A stretch of DNA of 64,000 bases from Clostridium sp. CX1 (GCF_025398335.1 NZ_JAODOO010000003.1:186001-250000), one strand, 5' to 3'. Counted from the stretch's first letter, positions 8,919 to 18,362 are shown. Program-made: numbers and translations. The notes: a model not told the origin generated them from the sequence alone.

Positions 8919-10181
8919 ATGAAAAAGTTGTCCAGTTTCTTCTTAAGTAAAGTTCTCTATAGAAAGATTTATGATGAATTCAATGAGCCTATAGGAAAGC
9001 TTTGTGATGTCTATGTAAGTACTGAAGGCGGTTTTCCGAGGGCTATAGGCTATCAGATTAAAAAGGATGGAGAATTAATTAATTGCGAATTTAAAAATAT
9101 TGTTGTCTACGAGGAAGATGATAAGATTATTGTCAAAGGAGAAGGAGTCAGAGAAATAATTCTCCAAAAATATTCTTATGCTTTATCTAAACACTTGTTA
9201 GATAGACAGATTGTTGATATAAATGGTAAAAAGCTTGTAAGGGTTAATGATTTGAGAATTGCAGAAATAGCAGGTGAATATAGAGTTGTAGCGGTAGATG
9301 CTGGCGTTCTCGCCCTTGGAAGAAGACTTGGGGTGGAAAAACTAGTAAAGAGTTGTTATAAGTTTTTTCACAAGATGCCAGATGACAGTCTTATAGTGTG
9401 GGACAATGTAGAATCTCTTGAAATGGTAAATGCTAACTTAAAGCTATCTGTTCCTTACAAAAAACTATCAAAGCTTCATCCAGCAGATTTAGCGGATATT
9501 CTTGAAGATATGGATATAAACTACAGAAAAAAGGTTTTTGAAAGTTTAGATGAAGACTTTGCTGCGGACATTTTAGAAGAAATAGAGCCAGATATTCAAG
9601 TAGATATTTTAGAAAACTTAAGCAAGGAAAAAAGAGAAGAACTTTTAGAGAATATGCCTAATGATGAAATTGCGGATATATTGGATGAAGTAGACGAAGA
9701 AACTGCAGAAAAAATTCTATTCGATATGGAAAAAGAAGATGCAGATGAAATTAGATCTCTTATGAATTATGAAGAGGAGACTGTTGGAAGCATAATGAAT
9801 AAGGATTTTATATCTTTTAATATAAGTATAACTGTTCAAGAAACAATTGAACTTTTGAGAGAAATAAAGCCAGAGGATGAGGTGTCTCATTATATATACA
9901 TTGTAGATGAGCAAGAGAGGCTGCAGGGAGTAGTATCGCTTAAAGATCTTTTGCTTTCTAATCCTGAGAGTAAGTTAAGAGAGATCATGTTTGAAAACAT
10001 AGCGAGAATAAAAGATAGTGAGAATGTAGATGATGCAATTGAAATGAGTGTTAAATACGATCTTCTTTCCCTTCCTGTTATAGATGATAAAGAAAGGCTC
10101 TGTGGTATAGTGATTATGAGTGACATAGTCGAGGACATACTAATACCAACTTGGAGAAAAAGATTTAAAAAGGTAGGATAG
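8919..10181 (+). CDS. PRC-barrel / MgtE N-domain / CBS-pair protein lacking the MgtE channel
   Basis: 420 residues. Residues 1-80 resemble a PRC barrel (LYRKIYDEFNEPIGKLCDVYV). Residues ~183-290 are the MgtE_N superhelix with its repeated ADILE units (HPADLADILEDM, DFAADILEEIE, EIADILDEVD). Residues ~292-415 are two CBS units (VGSIMNKDFISF; SLPVIDDKERLCGIVIMSDI). In MgtE Mg2+ channels this N+CBS part is the cytosolic Mg2+ sensor that gates the pore, but here there is no membrane domain at all. Together with the M-box upstream and the Nramp-related transporter 14 bases downstream, the inference is a soluble Mg2+ sensor or regulatory partner of that transporter. Confidence 0.85.
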   Translation: MKKLSSFFLSKVLYRKIYDEFNEPIGKLCDVYVSTEGGFPRAIGYQIKKDGELINCEFKNIVVYEEDDKIIVKGEGVREIILQKYSYALSKHLLDRQIVDINGKKLVRVNDLRIAEIAGEYRVVAVDAGVLALGRRLGVEKLVKSCYKFFHKMPDDSLIVWDNVESLEMVNANLKLSVPYKKLSKLHPADLADILEDMDINYRKKVFESLDEDFAADILEEIEPDIQVDILENLSKEKREELLENMPNDEIADILDEVDEETAEKILFDMEKEDADEIRSLMNYEEETVGSIMNKDFISFNISITVQETIELLREIKPEDEVSHYIYIVDEQERLQGVVSLKDLLLSNPESKLREIMFENIARIKDSENVDDAIEMSVKYDLLSLPVIDDKERLCGIVIMSDIVEDILIPTWRKRFKKVG

Positions 10182-10195
10182 GAAGAAGGTAGAAG

Positions 10196-11422
10196 GTGTT
10201 GAAAAATAAAAACAGATTATTATTAATGCTGAGTATAATAGGACCAGGACTCATTACTGCTAATGCCGGCAATGATGCCGGTGGAGTTACTACATACTCA
10301 GTAATCGGTGCTCATTATGGATATTCTATGCTTTGGGGACTTTTAGTAATTGCCATAGGGCTTGCAGTGATTCAGGAAATGAATGCAAGAATGGCGGTAG
10401 TTACAGGTAAAGGGCTTTCAGATCTAATAAGAGAAAGATATGGCGTAAAGTGGGCTTTCTTTGCCATGGTTACCTTACTTATAGCAAACTTAGGTGTATG
10501 TATAGGGGATTTTGCAGGGATAGCAGCTAGTTTAGAGCTGTTTAGTATAAGCAAATATATATCAATTCCAATACTTACAGTTTTTATATGGTTTTTACTA
10601 ACAAGAGGGGATTACTCAAGGGCGGAAAAAATATTTCTAGCGCTTACTATTACTTTTGTTAGTTATATTGTAACTGCTTTTCTTGTAAAGCCTGATTGGA
10701 GTCATGTATTTACAAGTATAGTAACTCCAAAGGCTAAGTTAGATAAGGGATATTTTTTAGTGCTTATAGGAATGGTAGGTACAACTATAACTCCTTATAT
10801 GCAGTTTTACTTACAATCCTCTATTGTAGATAAAGGTATATCAATAAAAGAATATAGTTATGAAAAATTAGACGTTTATATTGGTACCATTTTTGGTGTG
10901 CTTATAGCTCTATTTATAACGGTGTGTACAGCTGAGACCTTGTTTAAAGCTGGGATAAGTATAGATACTGCACAGGATGCAGCAGCAGCCCTTGGTCCTT
11001 TAGCTGGTAACTATTCCTTTGTTCTATTTGGAATAGGGCTTTTCGGAGCATCACTTTTAGCTTGTTGCATAATACCATTAAGTACTGCTTATGCAATATG
11101 TGAAGCCTTTGGCTTTGAAAGTGGAATGGATAACAAGATAAAAGAAGCACCAGTGTTCTTTGGATTATTTCTATTTATGATTGTTGTAAGTGGGTTAATA
11201 GTACTTATACCTGGTATATCGTTAATTAATATAATTTTAGTTACTCAGCAATTAGCTGGTATATTATGTCCTATAGTATTAATATTTATGATAAGTCTAG
11301 TGAATGATGTAGAAGTTATGGGGAGCCATGTTAACAGTACAGTACAAAACTTTATAGCGAAGTCAACAGTAGTACTTATAATAGCGTTAACAATTATAGC
11401 TTTTGCTTCGAATTTTATATAA
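10196..11422 (+). CDS. Nramp-related magnesium transporter (NRMT-type)
   Basis: 408 residues with about 11 membrane helices and the Nramp fold. The TM1 metal motif, DPGN in Mn/Fe Nramps, is here NAGNDAGG (residues ~22-29). The TM6 MPH motif is replaced by TPYMQFY (~198-204), so the metal-selective methionine is absent. Loss of these residues is the hallmark of the Nramp-related Mg2+ transporters described in clostridia downstream of M-boxes. The start is GTG 10196 or TTG 10199, with AAGAAGG upstream. It is transcribed with the MgtE_N/CBS protein and controlled by the M-box. Confidence 0.88.
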   Translation: MLKNKNRLLLMLSIIGPGLITANAGNDAGGVTTYSVIGAHYGYSMLWGLLVIAIGLAVIQEMNARMAVVTGKGLSDLIRERYGVKWAFFAMVTLLIANLGVCIGDFAGIAASLELFSISKYISIPILTVFIWFLLTRGDYSRAEKIFLALTITFVSYIVTAFLVKPDWSHVFTSIVTPKAKLDKGYFLVLIGMVGTTITPYMQFYLQSSIVDKGISIKEYSYEKLDVYIGTIFGVLIALFITVCTAETLFKAGISIDTAQDAAAALGPLAGNYSFVLFGIGLFGASLLACCIIPLSTAYAICEAFGFESGMDNKIKEAPVFFGLFLFMIVVSGLIVLIPGISLINIILVTQQLAGILCPIVLIFMISLVNDVEVMGSHVNSTVQNFIAKSTVVLIIALTIIAFASNFI

Positions 11423-11446
11423 TTAAAAATTAACCTATTGTTATAG

Positions 11447-11509
11447 TAGAATTGGATTGGGATTTACAAGTAAAACTAGTAGAGCTCAATTCAATTCTAT
11501 TTTTATTTG
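11447..11509 (+). terminator. Terminator after Mg transporter operon
   Basis: TAGAATTGGATTG pairs with CAATTCAATTCTA (one mismatch/wobble) across a long AT-rich loop, followed by TTTTTATTT. Confidence 0.7.
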
Positions 11510-11634
11510 TTGTATTTTTCTATTATAAATCCAATATTCATATTACAGCTTTAAGTGTATTTTTTACTGTTTTGTGCGCACACTAAGTCTGAAGGATGAA
11601 ATCATAATCTTATACTATAGTAAGGAGTGTTTCT

Positions 11635-12369
11635 ATGAAGAAGAAGGTTGCTAAGTTCAAGAAGGAAATAGTATGCGTACTTGCTATTATGATTACATAC
11701 ATTATCACATCTATAGGTGTAGCTCCTTATAATAATGCAGCGAGGGCTATAGCATATAATTATGGCGATAGAGGAAATATTGTGTTAGAGATACAAAGGA
11801 GACTTAAGGCTTGGGGATATTATGATGGAGATTTAGATGCTATATACGGTTATAGAACCTATACTGGTGTGAGAAGTTTTCAAGCAAAGCATGGTTTAGC
11901 TGTAGATGGAATAGCTGGAGATCGAACTCTTAATGCCTTAGGAATTAATGCAGGTCAATATGCTGCCAATCAGGCGAGTACTACAAATAACTCTAATCCT
12001 GGCAAGTACACTACAAATAACCAAGATGTAATGCTTCTTGCAAGAGCCATAAATGGAGAGGCAAGAGGAGAACCTTATGAAGGGCAGGTAGCAGTAGGTG
12101 CAGTAATTTTGAACAGAACGAGAGATTCTAGATTTCCAAGTACCATAGCAGGGGTTGTTTATCAACCAGGAGCTTTTACAGCAGTAGTAGATGGTCAAAT
12201 ACATGCCAATATGGAACAGAACTCCATAAATGCTGCACGAGATGCTTTAAATGGATGGGATCCTTCTGGTGGTGCGGTGTATTACTTTAATCCAGCTACA
12301 TCAACTAACAAATGGATATGGTCCAGACCACTTATTAAAGTTATAGGAAAGCATAGATTTTGTAGATAG
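11635..12369 (+). CDS. sleB: Spore cortex-lytic enzyme SleB-like (PG-binding + Hydrolase_2)
   Basis: 244 residues. An N-terminal membrane/signal segment (residues ~12-28) is followed by a PG_binding_1 domain at ~40-105 (GNIVLEIQRRLKAWGYYDG, YGYRTYTGVRSFQ). A Hydrolase_2 (SleB/CwlJ) domain lies at ~132-243, with the catalytic-glutamate motif ARAINGEARGEPYEGQVAVG. This is the SleB domain order; the lytic transglycosylase degrades cortex muramic-lactam peptidoglycan during germination. A ypeB partner would be expected next but is not found. A forespore promoter is plausible but could not be assigned. Confidence 0.88.
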   Translation: MKKKVAKFKKEIVCVLAIMITYIITSIGVAPYNNAARAIAYNYGDRGNIVLEIQRRLKAWGYYDGDLDAIYGYRTYTGVRSFQAKHGLAVDGIAGDRTLNALGINAGQYAANQASTTNNSNPGKYTTNNQDVMLLARAINGEARGEPYEGQVAVGAVILNRTRDSRFPSTIAGVVYQPGAFTAVVDGQIHANMEQNSINAARDALNGWDPSGGAVYYFNPATSTNKWIWSRPLIKVIGKHRFCR

Positions 12370-12400
12370 AAATCTAGAAATTAATATGGATTTAAGTGAT

Positions 12401-12436
12401 AATAATCTCACCTATAATGGTGGGATTATTTATTTA
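12401..12436 (+). terminator. Terminator after sleB
   Basis: AATAATCTCACC, loop TATAAT, GGTGGGATTATT, then TATTT. Confidence 0.75.
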
Positions 12437-12455
12437 ATAAAGTATTAAAAATATA

Positions 12456-12485
12456 TTGACAAATTAGAAAGCTATTATATATAAT
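12456..12485 (+). promoter_or_regulatory. Sigma-A promoter of the cysteine T-box operon
   Basis: Perfect TTGACA (12456-12461), 18-bp spacer, perfect TATAAT (12480-12485). Confidence 0.75.
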
Positions 12486-12509
12486 ATTAATATACAATTC
12501 ATAGTAAAA

Positions 12510-12782
12510 CACTCAGAAATACTTTGAAAAAGGAAAGTAACTTAAAAAGAGTTTTGCAGAGAGGGAACCATTTGCTGGGAGGTTTCTAAACGAATTTTAT
12601 GTGAAGTGCCCTTTGGAGTTATGTACCGAACTAAGTAGGCTACATCGGGACCACCCGTTACAGTGGTAGAGCATAGCGCTGTGCTTGAAAGGTGAGTTGA
12701 GATTTTAAGTAATATTAGAATCTAATTAGAGTGGAACCGCGGATTACACCCCGTCTCTAAAATTTTAGAGACGGGGTTTTTT
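12510..12782 (+). ncRNA. T-box leader responding to tRNA-Cys, with terminator
   Basis: Stem I elements are present (GCAGAGAGGGAACC near 12556). A specifier-loop context GTGAAG-TGC-CC puts the codon TGC (Cys) at 12607-12609. The T-box TGGAACCGCGG is at 12732-12742. The base after TGG is A (12735), which pairs with a U discriminator, as in tRNA-Cys. The terminator CCCCGTCTCTAAAA/TTTTAGAGACGGGG (12749-12776) with six Ts follows. Uncharged tRNA-Cys would promote readthrough into cysK-cysE, so cysteine starvation induces its synthesis. Confidence 0.92.
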
Positions 12783-12833
12783 GACGTCAAAATAGGGAAT
12801 TATAATTATAAAATTAAAATTGGAGGTAGTAAA

Positions 12834-13745
12834 ATGATATTTTATAACGCATTAGATATGATAGGTGGAACACCTTTATTAAAACTTAAAAATATGGTAG
12901 ATGAAAATATGGCAGAGGTATATGTAAAGCTAGAAAAATTTAATCCAGGTGGAAGCGTTAAGGATAGGGCAGCTCTTGGAATGATAGAAAAAGCTGAAAA
13001 GGAAGGACTTATAAAGCCAGGCGATACACTAGTTGAGCCAACTAGTGGTAATACAGGAATAGCTCTTGCGATGATAGGAAAATTAAAAGGCTATAAGGTA
13101 ATAATAGTTATGCCAGAAACTATGAGCGTGGAAAGAAGAGCTATGATGAAGGCTTACGGAGCAGAGCTTGTTCTTACTGATGGTGTAAAGGGTATGAAAG
13201 GTGCAATAGAAAAAGCACTAGAAATAGGTGATGGTAAAGAAGGATACTTTATACCACAGCAGTTCACAAATGAAGCAAATCCATTAAAACACTATGAAAC
13301 TACTGCTAATGAAATATTAAAGGATGTAGAAGATTTAGATGTTTTCGTAGTAGGAGTTGGTACTGGCGGAACTATATCTGGAGTTGGTGGCAACCTAAAG
13401 AAGCATAATGAGAATATAAAGGTTATAGCAGTAGAGCCAGAAAAGTCCCCAGTTATATCAGGAGGTCAGGCTGGCCCTCACAAAATACAAGGTATAGGAG
13501 CAGGGTTCGTACCTGATATATACAAAAAGGAATTAATAGATAAAGTTATGACTATATCAGATGAAGAAGCTTTTGAATATGCAAGACTTATGGGAACAGA
13601 AGAAGGTATATTAGTTGGCATATCCTCTGGCGCTAACATAGCGGCAGCGATAAAAGTAGCAAAAGAACTTGGAAAAGGTAAAAAGGTAGTTACTGTTGCA
13701 CCGGATGGAGGAGAAAAGTATTTATCAATGGGATTATATGACTAG
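12834..13745 (+). CDS. cysK: Cysteine synthase A (O-acetylserine sulfhydrylase)
   Basis: 303 residues of fold-type II PLP enzyme. The PLP lysine is in [10 protein letters not shown] (Lys ~42), the substrate/phosphate loop in [10 protein letters not shown] (~68-77), and the glycine loop in [12 protein letters not shown] (~171-182). [11 protein letters not shown] and [14 protein letters not shown] at the C-terminus are typical. It makes L-cysteine from O-acetylserine and sulfide. It is the first gene after the cysteine T-box, with cysE next, so donor and acceptor steps are co-regulated. Confidence 0.95.
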   Translation: MIFYNALDMIGGTPLLKLKNMVDENMAEVYVKLEKFNPGGSVKDRAALGMIEKAEKEGLIKPGDTLVEPTSGNTGIALAMIGKLKGYKVIIVMPETMSVERRAMMKAYGAELVLTDGVKGMKGAIEKALEIGDGKEGYFIPQQFTNEANPLKHYETTANEILKDVEDLDVFVVGVGTGGTISGVGGNLKKHNENIKVIAVEPEKSPVISGGQAGPHKIQGIGAGFVPDIYKKELIDKVMTISDEEAFEYARLMGTEEGILVGISSGANIAAAIKVAKELGKGKKVVTVAPDGGEKYLSMGLYD

Positions 13746-13757
13746 TTTAAAAAAACT

Positions 13758-13780
13758 GTGGGTCTAAAATTTAGACCCAC
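13758..13780. repeat. Perfect inverted repeat between cysK and cysE
   Basis: GTGGGTCTAAA and TTTAGACCCAC flank a single central A. No T-tract follows, so it is a poor terminator. It is more likely an mRNA-stability or partial-attenuation hairpin separating cysK from cysE. Confidence 0.6.
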
Positions 13781-13807
13781 CATTAAGTTGATTAGGGGGA
13801 TAGAGTT

Positions 13808-14404
13808 ATGAAAAATCCATTTAAATTATTAGCTTATGATTTAAAAAGTGCTATGAAAAATGACCCGGCGGCAAGAAATCCAATAGAAGTATTCCTTCTA
13901 TATCCTTGTATACACGCATTAATTGCATACAGAATATCTAACTTTTTTTATAAAAGAAAAGCTTTTTTTATGGCTAGATTAATATCACAAATCGCTAGAT
14001 TTTTTACAGGTATAGAAATACACCCTGGTGCAACTATAGGAAAGGGATTATTTATAGATCACGGTATGGGTGTAGTTATCGGGGAAACAGCAGAAATTGG
14101 AGATAACGTAACCTTGTATCATGGAGTAACCTTAGGAGGTACTGGAAAGGACACTGGAAAGAGACATCCTACTGTAGGGAATAATGTTGTAATAGGAAGC
14201 GGTGCTAAAGTTTTAGGACCTATAGTTATTGAAGACAATGTTAAGATTGGCGCTAATTCAGTGGTTTTAAAAAATGTGCCTTCTGACTGTACTGCAGTTG
14301 GAATACCAGCAAAGATTATACACAGAAATTCTGCTCCAGCTGTAATAGAAATAAAGGATTATAAAGGAAGAAAAAAGAGTATCTACAATGAGATGGTGAT
14401 ATGA
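13808..14404 (+). CDS. cysE: Serine O-acetyltransferase
   Basis: 198 residues. A short helical N-terminal part ([20 protein letters not shown]) is followed by left-handed beta-helix hexapeptide repeats from ~72 to ~175 ([33 protein letters not shown]). The catalytic histidines are in IDHGMG and [11 protein letters not shown]. The size matches the short Bacillus/Clostridium EpsC/CysE type. It acetylates serine for CysK. GGGGGA precedes the ATG. It is the second gene of the T-box operon. Confidence 0.94.
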   Translation: MKNPFKLLAYDLKSAMKNDPAARNPIEVFLLYPCIHALIAYRISNFFYKRKAFFMARLISQIARFFTGIEIHPGATIGKGLFIDHGMGVVIGETAEIGDNVTLYHGVTLGGTGKDTGKRHPTVGNNVVIGSGAKVLGPIVIEDNVKIGANSVVLKNVPSDCTAVGIPAKIIHRNSAPAVIEIKDYKGRKKSIYNEMVI

Positions 14405-14485
14405 TATAATTGAAATAGAATAAAAACCTGAACTATTTTATTTAATAACACTGATTCCTTTATTGTAAAAAGCGTGGTGATTACA

Positions 14486-15457
14486 TTGAATTATAAATCA
14501 GAAGTATTAAGTTACTGCAGCAAATTAGGTTTAGATATTGTTGGATTCACTGAATGTAGAATTTTTAGTGAACTAGAGTACTACCTTCAAGATAGAAAAG
14601 AAAGAAAACTGGAGAATGAGTTTGAAGAAGAGAATATAGAAAAAAGAATAAATCCTTTTTTATACATGGAAGACGGGAAAACAATAATTTCTATTGCTTT
14701 CCCATATTTATTTGACAGCGATTTTAAAGAAATAATAAGCTTCTCTAAATACACAAGAGGAAAGGATTATCACCTTGTTGTTTCTGGCTATCTAAAAAGT
14801 ATATGCAGCTTTATAGAGAGTCTAGGAGGGAAAGCTATTTATTTTGTAGATAGCAATTCGCTGCCGGAAAGATATATTGCAGCTCAATCTGGAGTAGGCT
14901 TTATAGGTAAAAATAATCTTCTTATTACGGAAAAATATGGTTCCTATATATTCTTGGGAGAGATAATTACAAATCTAGAGATAGAAAGTGATAGGCCTTT
15001 AGAAAATAAATGCGGGGACTGTCAATTGTGTAAAGTTAGTTGTCCTACAGGTGCTATCAAAAATGAAAATAAACCTAACATATGTCTTTCTTATATAACT
15101 CAGAAGAAAGACATAGAAGAAGAGTGGTTTTCTAAGCTAAAGGGTAGAATGTTCGGCTGTGATACTTGTCAAAGAGTTTGTCCCTATAATAAAAATGCTG
15201 CTTTTTCTACCATAGAAGAATTTAGGCCAAAGGACTTTATGGATAAGGTTAACCTAGAGGAACTTATAAATATAGATAAAAAAGTATTTAAGGAGAAGTA
15301 TAGCGGAACCTCCTGTGGATGGAGGGGGAAAAACATACTTCAGAGAAATGCGTTGATTAATGCAATGGCTTTAAATAAAGATTTAAAGCCAAAGGAAATT
15401 GGCTCGCCTTATGTTAAAAATTATTATAATAGACTTTTAGAGCTTTTCAAATTATAA
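14486..15457 (+). CDS. queG: Epoxyqueuosine reductase
   Basis: 323 residues from the TTG at 14486, which GTGGTGA precedes; upstream in-frame GTGs at 14474 and 14477 are alternatives. An N-terminal DUF1730 cobalamin-binding region (IAAQSGVGFIGKNNLLIT) precedes two 4Fe-4S clusters: CGDCQLCKVSCPTGAI and CDTCQRVCPYNK. The enzyme performs the last step of queuosine synthesis in tRNA, reducing epoxyqueuosine with B12. The C-terminal WRGKNILQRNA helical part is also typical. No other queuosine genes are nearby. Confidence 0.92.
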   Translation: MNYKSEVLSYCSKLGLDIVGFTECRIFSELEYYLQDRKERKLENEFEEENIEKRINPFLYMEDGKTIISIAFPYLFDSDFKEIISFSKYTRGKDYHLVVSGYLKSICSFIESLGGKAIYFVDSNSLPERYIAAQSGVGFIGKNNLLITEKYGSYIFLGEIITNLEIESDRPLENKCGDCQLCKVSCPTGAIKNENKPNICLSYITQKKDIEEEWFSKLKGRMFGCDTCQRVCPYNKNAAFSTIEEFRPKDFMDKVNLEELINIDKKVFKEKYSGTSCGWRGKNILQRNALINAMALNKDLKPKEIGSPYVKNYYNRLLELFKL

Positions 15458-15563
15458 TTTATATAGTAAAGTATATTTTTGTATTATACATTTTATTTGA
15501 TAAGTGATAGGCTTTAATTATATATTAAACTTAGTATTTATATAATGAAAGGTGGGCATTATT

Positions 15564-16262
15564 ATGATTTCTCCTGGAGTGGCCAAGATTATAGGCTATC
15601 TTCCTAAAGGATTAGTTGAATATCTGTCTAAGAGAATTGTAGATAGATACTTAAAACAATATGCTGATATTGAAGTTAGGGGAATGGAAAACTTAAGAGA
15701 TGTAAACAACCCTATATTGTTCATATGTAATCACTTAAGTAATTCAGATGGGTTAGTCCTGAATAAGGTATTTAAGGATAAAGATATAACCTTTGTGGCT
15801 GGGGCTAAACTATCAGATAACCCTCTAACAAGTATAGGAGTGAATATTACAAAGACGATAACTATAAAACCTAACTCTGCAGATAAAGATGCTATATCTA
15901 GGATTGTAAAAACATTAAAGAATGGCAACAATGTGCTTATATTCCCAGAGGGAACAAGAAGTAGAACAGGTAGTTTGATTAAAGCAAAAAAAGGAGTAGT
16001 GTTAATACAAAAGTTAACTAAGGCATCTATTATTCCTCTTGGGATATATGGAAGTGAAAAGCTACTGCCTATTAATGAGAAGGATATGGGTCAGGAAAAA
16101 TTTCAAAATGCTAAGGTTACTATAAATGTTGGAAAGCAGGTAATCTTACCAGAGAAAGATAAAGAAGAAGATAAAAGAGAGTATGAAGATAGAGCCACAG
16201 ACTTTTTGATGAAAAGAATTGCTGAACTTTTACCGGAAGAGTATAGGGGAGTCTATAAGTAA
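15564..16262 (+). CDS. plsC: 1-acyl-sn-glycerol-3-phosphate acyltransferase (PlsC family)
   Basis: 232 residues from the ATG at 15564, with AAAGGTGG eight bases upstream. The acyltransferase motif I Hx4D appears as CNHLSNSDG, motif III as FPEGTRSRTG, and motif IV as IIPLGIYGSE. It acylates lysophosphatidic acid at the membrane. The acyl donor cannot be told from the sequence. It is a single gene with its own terminator. Confidence 0.88.
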   Translation: MISPGVAKIIGYLPKGLVEYLSKRIVDRYLKQYADIEVRGMENLRDVNNPILFICNHLSNSDGLVLNKVFKDKDITFVAGAKLSDNPLTSIGVNITKTITIKPNSADKDAISRIVKTLKNGNNVLIFPEGTRSRTGSLIKAKKGVVLIQKLTKASIIPLGIYGSEKLLPINEKDMGQEKFQNAKVTINVGKQVILPEKDKEEDKREYEDRATDFLMKRIAELLPEEYRGVYK

Positions 16263-16300
16263 GTTATTTCTTTAAATTAAGAAGCTAAGAATAAATAGAT

Positions 16301-16340
16301 ATGTTCTTGTGTTACAATATAAAACATAAGAACATTTTTT
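16301..16340 (+). terminator. Terminator after plsC
   Basis: ATGTTCTTGTGTT pairs with AACATAAGAACAT (one G-T), followed by TTTTT. Confidence 0.85.
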
Positions 16341-16430
16341 GTTTTTATGATGAATTTTGTAGTATTAGGTTGTTTCTATGGTAAAATTATTATTAAATAA
16401 TATAATAAAAAAATAGCGTAGGTGATATGG

Positions 16431-17075
16431 TTGAAAAAAGAAAACATAGAAGAGGTAGTAAAGATATTAAGCGAAACCTATCCAGAGGCGAAATGTGCTC
16501 TTAATTTTAATTCTCCTTATGAATTATTAGTTTCTACTATATTATCAGCACAATGTACTGATGTAAGAGTCAACCAAGTTACAGAGGAATTATATAAAGA
16601 GTACAATACTCCAGAAAAAGTTATATCTCTTACAGAAGAGGAACTAGGTGAGAAGATTAGGAGTTGCGGATTTTATAAAAACAAGAGTAAGAATATATTA
16701 GGTGCAACTAGAACTATACTAAAAGAACATAATGGAGAAGTACCAAATACTATGGAGGAACTTATAAAACTGCCTGGCGTTGGAAGAAAAACTGCAAATG
16801 TAGTACTGTCTAATGCCTTTGGAGTACCTGCTATTGCTGTGGATACTCATGTATTTAGGGTATCAAATAGACTGGGAATTTCTAAGGGGAATACTCCTGA
16901 TGCAGTGGAAAAAGGACTTATGGAAAACATACCTAGAGATATGTGGAGTGATACCCATCATTATTTAATATGGCATGGAAGGCAAATATGTAAGGCAAGA
17001 AGACCTAACTGTGATAATTGCCCTGTTGCACCTTATTGTGAGTTTTTTAATAACTTAGTTGAAGAGAAAAAATAG
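16431..17075 (+). CDS. nth: Endonuclease III (DNA glycosylase/AP lyase)
   Basis: 214 residues from the TTG at 16431, preceded by AGGTGAT. The helix-hairpin-helix LPGVGRKTANVVL contains the catalytic lysine, and the catalytic aspartate is in AVDTHVFRVSNR. A C-terminal 4Fe-4S loop C-x6-C-x2-C-x5-C (CKARRPNCDNCPVAPYC) is intact. It removes oxidised pyrimidines in base-excision repair. Length and motifs are fully normal. Confidence 0.94.
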   Translation: MKKENIEEVVKILSETYPEAKCALNFNSPYELLVSTILSAQCTDVRVNQVTEELYKEYNTPEKVISLTEEELGEKIRSCGFYKNKSKNILGATRTILKEHNGEVPNTMEELIKLPGVGRKTANVVLSNAFGVPAIAVDTHVFRVSNRLGISKGNTPDAVEKGLMENIPRDMWSDTHHYLIWHGRQICKARRPNCDNCPVAPYCEFFNNLVEEKK

Positions 17076-17077
17076 TA

Positions 17078-17101
17078 TTGGGGGATCTAGTTATCCCCCA
17101 A
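17078..17101 (+). terminator. Hairpin after nth
   Basis: TTGGGGGAT, loop CTAGTT, ATCCCCCAA; only a weak T-rich stretch follows. Confidence 0.6.
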
Positions 17102-17189
17102 AGTATATTTTTCTATTCTGAATATGTGGATAAAGTTTAATTATAAATGTGGATAAAATTTTAAAAAACTATAGAGGGGAGAAACATTA

Positions 17190-18362
17190 ATGAACATTAG
17201 AGAAGAAGCACTAAGAGTACATAAGGAGAATAAGGGAAAGTTAGAAATCAAAAGCAAGGTAGAATTAAAAACAAGAGAAGATTTATCTATAGCATACACT
17301 CCAGGAGTTGCAGAACCATGCTTAGAGATAGCAGCAGATAATAATGCTATGTATGATTACACTATTAAAGCAAACACTGTAGCTGTAGTTACAAATGGGA
17401 CAGCTGTTCTTGGGCTTGGAAACATTGGTGCTGGAGCTGGACTACCTGTTATGGAAGGAAAGGCATTGTTATTTAAGGAATTTGGGGGAATAGATGCTTT
17501 TCCAATATGTATAGATAGTGAAGACCCTGAAGATATAATTAGAACTGTAAAGCTTATAGCACCTACTTTTGGAGGGATAAACCTAGAAGATATAAAGGCG
17601 CCGGAATGTTTTTATATAGAGGAAACGTTAAAAAAAGAGTTGGACATCCCAGTCTTTCACGATGATCAACATGGAACTGCAATTGTGGTACTTGCTGGTC
17701 TATATAATGCAGCAAGGCTTATTAAGAAAGAACTAGAAGATTTAAAAATCGTTATAAATGGAGCTGGTTCTGCAGGAATTGCAATATGCAAACTTCTACT
17801 TAAGGCAGGAGCAAAGAATATAATAATGTGTGATAAAGCAGGAGCATTAGTAGAGGGGAATAAAGATTTAAACCAAGCTCAAAAGGAAATTGCAGAGGTT
17901 ACCAACAGAGATAAAGAAGAAGGTTCATTAAAGGATGTAATTAAAGGTAAGGATGTATTCATAGGAGTTTCTGCAGCAGGAGCTCTTACAAAGCAAATGG
18001 CAAGTTCAATGAGCAAAGACAGTATAGTATTTGCAATGGCTAATCCAACACCAGAAATTATGCCAGATGTTGCAAAAGAGGCAGGAGTAAGAGTAATTGC
18101 TACTGGACGCTCAGATTTTGCAAATCAAATAAATAATGTATTGGTGTTCCCGGGAATATTTAGGGGAGCGTTAGAAGTAAGGTCTAAAGTAATAAATGAT
18201 GAAATGAAATTAGCTGCTGCAAGAGGAATTGCTAACTTAATTGATGATGAAGAATTGAGAGAAGACTACATTATTCCAGGTGTTTTTGATAAAAGAGTCT
18301 GTGCTTCTGTAACTGAAGAAGTAAAAAGAATAGCTAGAGAAATGGGAGTAGCGAGAGTTTAA
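17190..18362 (+). CDS. Malic enzyme (oxaloacetate-decarboxylating), short bacterial type
   Basis: 390 residues. The N-terminal malic domain shows the catalytic tyrosine in AYTPGVAEPCLEI and the metal/lysine region in VMEGKALLFKEFGG and HDDQHGTAIVV. The Rossmann domain has INGAGSAGIAICKLLL (residues ~188-203). It converts malate to pyruvate and CO2 with NAD(P)+. There is no phosphotransacetylase fusion, and coenzyme preference cannot be stated. Its terminator is shared with the converging cinA. Confidence 0.93.
   Translation: MNIREEALRVHKENKGKLEIKSKVELKTREDLSIAYTPGVAEPCLEIAADNNAMYDYTIKANTVAVVTNGTAVLGLGNIGAGAGLPVMEGKALLFKEFGGIDAFPICIDSEDPEDIIRTVKLIAPTFGGINLEDIKAPECFYIEETLKKELDIPVFHDDQHGTAIVVLAGLYNAARLIKKELEDLKIVINGAGSAGIAICKLLLKAGAKNIIMCDKAGALVEGNKDLNQAQKEIAEVTNRDKEEGSLKDVIKGKDVFIGVSAAGALTKQMASSMSKDSIVFAMANPTPEIMPDVAKEAGVRVIATGRSDFANQINNVLVFPGIFRGALEVRSKVINDEMKLAAARGIANLIDDEELREDYIIPGVFDKRVCASVTEEVKRIAREMGVARV

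Noticed and set aside
11585-11634. Sigma-G promoter of sleB
   Set aside because: A TATACTA-like -10 is present, but no -35 at correct spacing could be found.
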